From: an uncultured Paracoccaceae bacterium
Lineage (GTDB): Bacteria > Pseudomonadota > Alphaproteobacteria > Rhodobacterales > Rhodobacteraceae
DNA: 35,860 nucleotides
Assembly (NCBI GenBank): GCA_937995865.1
Contig: CALKJA010000149.1
Coordinates: 1 to 35,860, forward strand
Direction: 5' to 3'
Shown here: positions 31,872 to 35,860 of the stretch, in pieces
Numbering within the stretch: the stretch's first letter is position 1
How the letters are laid out: every line of letters starts with the position of its first letter
Position numbers and translations under genes: made by a program
The notes under the pieces: generated by a model
The model's input: only the letters and a program-made list of their open reading frames with translations
Told to the model about the DNA's origin: nothing
Database searches by the model: none

Positions 31872-33668
31872 ATGTCAAAGATGACTAAGGAAAATCTTCG
31901 CTCCCGCAAGTGGTTTAACGACCCTGACGATCCAGAGATGACCGCGCTCTATCTTGAACGCTATCTGAACTACGGCCTGACGCGCGATGAACTGCAATCA
32001 GGCAAGCCGATCATCGGGATCGCACAGACGGGGTCGGACCTTTCGCCCTGTAACCGCCACCATATCGAGCTGGCAAAAAGGGTCCGCGACGGGATCATTG
32101 CGCAGGGCGGTGTCCCTATTGAGATCCCGGTGCACCCAATCCAAGAAACCGGAAAGCGCCCTACGGCAAGCCTTGACCGTAACCTTGCTTATTTGGGTCT
32201 GGTCGAAAGCCTGTATGGCTATCCAATTGACGGCGTTGTGCTGACCATTGGATGTGACAAGACCACGCCCGCCTTGCTTATGGCGGCTGCCACGGTGAAC
32301 ATTCCCGCAATCGCCCTGTCCGTCGGGCCAATGCTGAACGGGTGGTGGAACGGAGAACGTGCCGGTTCGGGAACAGTGATTTGGAAGGCCCGGGAACTGC
32401 TTGCCGAGGGCAAGATTGACGGCGACGGCTTCATGGAGATCGCAGCGGCATCGGCCCCATCCGTTGGCTATTGCAACACGATGGGCACAGCGACCACGAT
32501 GAATTCATTGGCCGAGGCTTTGGGCATGCAGTTACCAGGCGCCGCTGCCATTCCAGCACCCTATCGTGAGCGCGGTCAGATCAGCCACGAAACCGGCAAG
32601 CGCATCGTTGATATGGTTTGGGAGGATCTGCGCCCCTCTGACATCATGACCCCCGAAGCCTTTGAGAATGCCATCGTCATAAATTCAGCGATCGGCGGCT
32701 CAACAAACGCGCCGATCCACCTGAATGCCATTGCGCGCCATCTCGGGGTGCCGTTGGACAATGATGACTGGCAGCGGTTCGGCCATCACGTCCCCTTGCT
32801 GGTGAACCTGCAGCCCGCTGGAAAGTATCTGGGTGAGGATTTTCAACACGCTGGGGGTGTGCCTGCTGTCGTGGGTGAATTGATCGCCGCCGATCTTTTG
32901 CCGCATCCCGGTGTGGTGACGGCAAATGGGCTGAGCATGGGTGAGAATTGCACCGGAGCGCGCACCAAGAATGACGATGTGATCCTGACCGTCGCCGCGC
33001 CACTTGTGGCTGAGGCTGGATTCATCAATCTCAAGGGCAATCTTTTTGACAGCGCGATCATGAAGACCTCTGTGATCTCATCGGAGTTCAGGGAACGCTA
33101 TTTATCGAACCCTGACGATCCAATGGCTTTTGAGGGGCGTGCGGTGGTGTTTGATGGTCCCGAAGATTATCACCACCGCATTGATGACCCGGCAGAAGAG
33201 ATTGATGAAAGCTGCGTCCTGTTCATGCGCGGTGCTGGCCCCAAAGGTTATCCAGGTGGTGCAGAGGTCGTGAATATGCGGGCACCTTCGTACCTTTTGA
33301 AGAAGGGGGTACATGCGTTGCCTTGTATCGGTGATGGCCGGCAATCGGGAACATCGGGTTCCCCTTCGATCCTTAACGCCTCGCCTGAGGCGGCAGATGG
33401 TGGCGGTCTAGCCCTGCTTCAAACGGGTGATCGGGTGCGGATCGATCTGAGGAAATGCACAGCGGATATGCTTGTTCCGCTGGACCAGCTTCAGGACCGT
33501 GCGGCCACACTTGAAGCGGCAGGCGGTTTCCCGCATCCAGAAAGCCAATCGCCTTGGCAGCAATATTTCCGCGAACTTGTAGGTCGTTTCGACGAGGGCA
33601 TGACCCTGCGAGACGCGCCAAATTATCAAGACATTGCGCGCAAACACATGCCACGCAACAACCACTAA
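31872..33668 (+). CDS. IlvD/Edd-family sugar-acid dehydratase
   Basis: The 598-residue protein carries the IlvD/Edd iron-sulfur and metal residues: Cys60 in DLSPCNRHH, Cys128-Asp129-Lys130 in [10 protein letters not shown] and Cys201 in [14 protein letters not shown]. The three Cys at these spacings resemble the [2Fe-2S]-type sugar-acid dehydratases (L-arabinonate, D-xylonate and related) rather than biosynthetic IlvD. They convert aldonic acids to 2-keto-3-deoxy acids. The start at 31872 is chosen because the family N-terminus ([15 protein letters not shown]) begins ten residues later. An upstream in-frame start would overlap the SDR gene. Confidence 0.92.
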   Translation: MSKMTKENLRSRKWFNDPDDPEMTALYLERYLNYGLTRDELQSGKPIIGIAQTGSDLSPCNRHHIELAKRVRDGIIAQGGVPIEIPVHPIQETGKRPTASLDRNLAYLGLVESLYGYPIDGVVLTIGCDKTTPALLMAAATVNIPAIALSVGPMLNGWWNGERAGSGTVIWKARELLAEGKIDGDGFMEIAAASAPSVGYCNTMGTATTMNSLAEALGMQLPGAAAIPAPYRERGQISHETGKRIVDMVWEDLRPSDIMTPEAFENAIVINSAIGGSTNAPIHLNAIARHLGVPLDNDDWQRFGHHVPLLVNLQPAGKYLGEDFQHAGGVPAVVGELIAADLLPHPGVVTANGLSMGENCTGARTKNDDVILTVAAPLVAEAGFINLKGNLFDSAIMKTSVISSEFRERYLSNPDDPMAFEGRAVVFDGPEDYHHRIDDPAEEIDESCVLFMRGAGPKGYPGGAEVVNMRAPSYLLKKGVHALPCIGDGRQSGTSGSPSILNASPEAADGGGLALLQTGDRVRIDLRKCTADMLVPLDQLQDRAATLEAAGGFPHPESQSPWQQYFRELVGRFDEGMTLRDAPNYQDIARKHMPRNNH

Positions 33669-33678
33669 GGGGTCTGTC

Positions 33679-34524
33679 ATGAAACTGCTGAGATACGGCG
33701 AATCCGGGTCCGAGCGTCCGGGACTTTTGGATGGACAAGGTGTACTGCGCGATCTGTCTGACCATATTGATGATATCAATGGATCTGTTTTGGGTGATGC
33801 TGGACTTGCCGCGTTACGGGCCATCGATCCCGCCACGCTTCCTGCTGTAGACGGCGACCCCCGGCTTGGTTCTTGCGTAGGGGGTATAGGGAAATTCCTT
33901 TGTATCGGACTGAATTACTCGGACCATGCTGCGGAAAGCGGTCTTCCAATCCCCGAACATCCGATTCTGTTTCTCAAGGCGAACTCGGCCATTGTCGGCC
34001 CCAATGATGATGTTGTGATGCCGCGCGGATCTACCAAAACCGATTGGGAGGTTGAGCTGGGCGTGGTGATCGGAACAACTGCCAAATATGTTTCAGAAGC
34101 CAAGGCTTTGGACCATGTTGCCGGCTATTGCGTGATCAACGATGTGTCAGAGCGGCACTTTCAAAACGGGCTGACTGGCCAATGGACCAAGGGCAAAAGC
34201 TGCGACACATTTGGCCCAACTGGCCCGTGGCTTGTGACGCGCGATGAAGTGCCAGACCCTCAGGCGCTTACCATGCGGCTTGATCTCAATGGGGAGCGGA
34301 TGCAAACCGGGTCGACAGCCACAATGATCTTTTCAGTAGCCCAAATCATTGAACATCTTTCAGGCCTCATGACGCTGCATCCTGGCGATGTTATCACCAC
34401 AGGAACACCGCCCGGTGTTGGCATGGGGATGAAACCCCAGCGCTTTCTAGAGGTTGGCGATGTGATGGAACTTGAAATCGAGGGTCTTGGCGTTCAGCGG
34501 CAAAAGGTAGGTCAGGATGCCTGA
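33679..34524 (+). CDS. Fumarylacetoacetate hydrolase-family protein, 2,4-diketo-3-deoxy acid hydrolase-like
   Basis: The 281-residue protein has FAH-family motifs: IGLNYSDHAAESGLPIPEHP near residue 77, the metal-binding EVELGVVIG near residue 122, YCVINDVSERHFQ near residue 150 and TTGTPPGVGMG near residue 238. FAH enzymes hydrolyse C-C bonds in 2,4-diketo acids. In the L-fuconate and L-rhamnonate routes the relatives release pyruvate and lactate, and from a pentose acid they would release pyruvate and glycolate. The start at 33679 lies 11 bases after the dehydratase stop. The upstream ATG at 33634 overlaps that gene and is unconserved. The stop overlaps the next start by eight bases. Confidence 0.9.
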   Translation: MKLLRYGESGSERPGLLDGQGVLRDLSDHIDDINGSVLGDAGLAALRAIDPATLPAVDGDPRLGSCVGGIGKFLCIGLNYSDHAAESGLPIPEHPILFLKANSAIVGPNDDVVMPRGSTKTDWEVELGVVIGTTAKYVSEAKALDHVAGYCVINDVSERHFQNGLTGQWTKGKSCDTFGPTGPWLVTRDEVPDPQALTMRLDLNGERMQTGSTATMIFSVAQIIEHLSGLMTLHPGDVITTGTPPGVGMGMKPQRFLEVGDVMELEIEGLGVQRQKVGQDA

Positions 34525-35476
34525 CCTCCTTATCCTTGGCCGCATCACACCAGAAATGGAAGCTCATCTCGCTGCGCATTTCGCGTTGCACTGGTATGAT
34601 CGGATGGATGATCCGAAAGCATGGCTTGCCGCGAATGGCGCGACTGTGGACTACGTCCTAACCAATGGCGGGCGCGGGATCTCTACTGCGGATGTCAAAC
34701 AGATGCCCAACCTAAGGCTAATCTCAAATTACGGCGTTGGGTATGATGGTATTGATGCCCAAGCCGCCGCACAGTCAGGCATCCTTGTGACCCATACCCC
34801 TGACGTGCTGAACGCCGAGGTTGCAACAACGGCGCTTTTGCTAATGATGGCCTGCTACCGTGAGCTGTTGCGCGATGACGCATGGGTCCGTTCAGGCAGT
34901 TGGACTGAAACAGGAAATTCGCCTTTGACCCGTACTGTGGACGGGCAGCGTGTGGGCATTGTGGGCATGGGTCGGATTGGTCAGGAGATCGCCAGAAAGC
35001 TCGCGCCGTTTGACCCGACCATCCACTACCACGCGCGCAGCGAACGGAATGTGCCACATATCTTTGAACCGGATCTCGTTGAGATGGCCCGCAAGGTGGA
35101 CTGCCTGATCGTCATCACTCCGGGCGGCCCGCAGACCCGCCACCTTATCAATGGTTCGGTGATTAAGGCGCTTGGCCCGCAAGGGACGTTGATCAATGTG
35201 GCGCGCGGCAGCGTTGTGGATGAAACCGCCATGATTGCCGCGCTGCAATCAGGTGATTTGGGGTGGGCCGGACTAGACGTCTTTGAGGCAGAGCCATCGG
35301 TGCCGGACGTGCTTCGCGCACTTCCAAACGTTGTTCTACTGCCTCATGTGGGAAGTGCCACGGTTGAAACACGCGCCGCGATGGGAAAGTTGACAGCTGT
35401 CAACTTGATCCAGCACGCGACAGACGAAACGGTTCAAACGCCCGTTCCAGAAAGTATGGCTATTCTACCGGGGTGA
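34517..35476 (+). CDS. D-isomer-specific 2-hydroxyacid dehydrogenase (GhrB/HprA-like)
   Basis: The 319-residue protein has the NAD(P) motif GIVGMGRIGQEIARK near residue 150, catalytic Arg in NVARGSVVDE near residue 238, and His in LLPHVGSATVETR near residue 280, with Glu between them. Such enzymes reduce glyoxylate, hydroxypyruvate or related keto acids, or oxidise the hydroxyacids. As the last gene of the sugar-acid operon it probably handles glycolate/glyoxylate or a similar product. The ATG at 34517 follows TAGGTCAGG and overlaps the previous gene. Its last 12 bases overlap the 3' end of the convergent regA-like gene. Confidence 0.92.
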   Translation: MPDLLILGRITPEMEAHLAAHFALHWYDRMDDPKAWLAANGATVDYVLTNGGRGISTADVKQMPNLRLISNYGVGYDGIDAQAAAQSGILVTHTPDVLNAEVATTALLLMMACYRELLRDDAWVRSGSWTETGNSPLTRTVDGQRVGIVGMGRIGQEIARKLAPFDPTIHYHARSERNVPHIFEPDLVEMARKVDCLIVITPGGPQTRHLINGSVIKALGPQGTLINVARGSVVDETAMIAALQSGDLGWAGLDVFEAEPSVPDVLRALPNVVLLPHVGSATVETRAAMGKLTAVNLIQHATDETVQTPVPESMAILPG

Positions 35477-35860
35477 GCGTTTAGCGAGGATTCGCTGCAA
35501 AGTCCGACGGTGCATGTTCAGGCGCCGTGCAGTTTCTGACACGTTGCGATCGCACAGCTCATACACTCTTTGAATATGCTCCCAACGCACGCGATCTGCG
35601 CTCATCGGATTTTCGGGCGGCGGCGGCAACGCGTCCCCAGTGACCAAAAGCGCATTGGTGATATCGGCTGCATCAGCAGGTTTGGACAAATAATCCGTCG
35701 CGCCAATTTTTACAGCCGCCACGGCGGTTGCGATTGCGCCATAGCCCGTCAGCACCACAACCCGGCAGTCCGGGCGTTTTTCTCGCAGGACTTCTACAAC
35801 ATCAAGGCCATTGCCATCCTCAAGCCGCAAATCCACAACGGCAAATGCTGGGGGTCTTGC
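35465..35860 (-). CDS. regA: RegA/ActR/PrrA-type redox response regulator, N-terminus cut by window edge
   Basis: The visible 131 residues begin within the receiver domain (PPAFAVVDLRLEDGNGL, with the likely phospho-Asp in VVDLRL), continue with VVLTGYGAIATAVAAVKIGATDYLSKP, a short Pro-rich linker (ALPPPPENPMS), and a Fis-type helix-turn-helix (NVSETARRLNMHRRTLQRILAKRSPR). This architecture is that of RegA/PrrA/ActR, the regulator of photosynthesis, respiration and carbon fixation genes in response to redox state through RegB. The first 50 or so residues lie outside the window. A GTG at 35836 lies inside the domain and is not the true start. Confidence 0.95.
   Translation of the reverse strand, partial: ARPPAFAVVDLRLEDGNGLDVVEVLREKRPDCRVVVLTGYGAIATAVAAVKIGATDYLSKPADAADITNALLVTGDALPPPPENPMSADRVRWEHIQRVYELCDRNVSETARRLNMHRRTLQRILAKRSPR

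Noticed and set aside
1-35860. tRNA, rRNA or CRISPR features
   Set aside because: No cloverleaf-like sequence with a TTCGA arm in an intergenic space, no rRNA segments and no regularly spaced repeats were noticed by eye; a covariance scan would be the decisive test.

Overview
The window looks like a chromosomal segment of an alphaproteobacterium of the Rhodobacteraceae (Roseobacter-type marine bacteria). The markers are a RegA/ActR-type response regulator at the right edge, the hemD - mitofilin - hemY cluster divergent from tsaD-gpsA, the ubiE-ubiB pair, DUF2853 and DUF1761 proteins, and moderately GC-rich, tightly packed genes with many ATGA-type overlaps. No rRNA, tRNA, CRISPR array, transposase or prophage gene was seen.

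Layout. 1-3721: a truncated gene, a small membrane protein, ubiquinone genes ubiE and ubiB, and a P-loop kinase. 3838-20216: an island of about 16 kb made almost wholly of predicted exported proteins. It holds a CHAT-domain protease followed by two paralogous helical-repeat proteins (+). A divergent pair follows on the minus strand, a PPC-like protein then a caspase-family peptidase. Facing it on the plus strand is a long array: HtrA-like protease, OmpR-type response regulator, histidine kinase, patatin-like lipoprotein, second caspase-family peptidase, chymotrypsin-fold protease with an apparent zymogen propeptide, and a second PPC-like protein. The array ends at a strong 19-bp terminator. 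20258-27130: hemY, mitofilin/Mic60 and hemD (-), then tsaD, gpsA, a YciI protein, an EVE protein and a DUF1761 membrane protein (+). 27189-29985: DUF2853 and ahcY (-), with a structured ahcY leader, and an HD hydrolase (+). 29995-35476: denD-like dehydrogenase (-) divergent from a sugar-acid operon of SDR, IlvD/Edd dehydratase, FAH hydrolase and 2-hydroxyacid dehydrogenase. 35465-35860: regA-like regulator (-, cut by the edge).

The main discovery candidate is the island. It places three protease folds related to eukaryotic cell-death or clotting enzymes (caspase x2, CHAT/separase-like, chymotrypsin-like) beside HtrA, a patatin lipase and a dedicated two-component system, all but the regulator with signal peptides or membrane anchors. 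Both caspases keep the catalytic His/Cys and the two acidic positions that give metacaspases Arg/Lys specificity. The chymotrypsin-fold enzyme has Arg directly before its VIGG activation motif, but its own primary pocket lacks Asp189. It is therefore unlikely to activate itself and would need an Arg-specific partner, which the caspases could be. This suggests a periplasmic proteolytic cascade under signal control. That reading is inference from gene content and key residues.

The right part probably encodes non-phosphorylative breakdown of an aldonic acid: dehydration, oxidation to a 2,4-diketo acid, hydrolytic cleavage to pyruvate plus a 2-hydroxyacid, and handling of that acid or its keto form by the last dehydrogenase.
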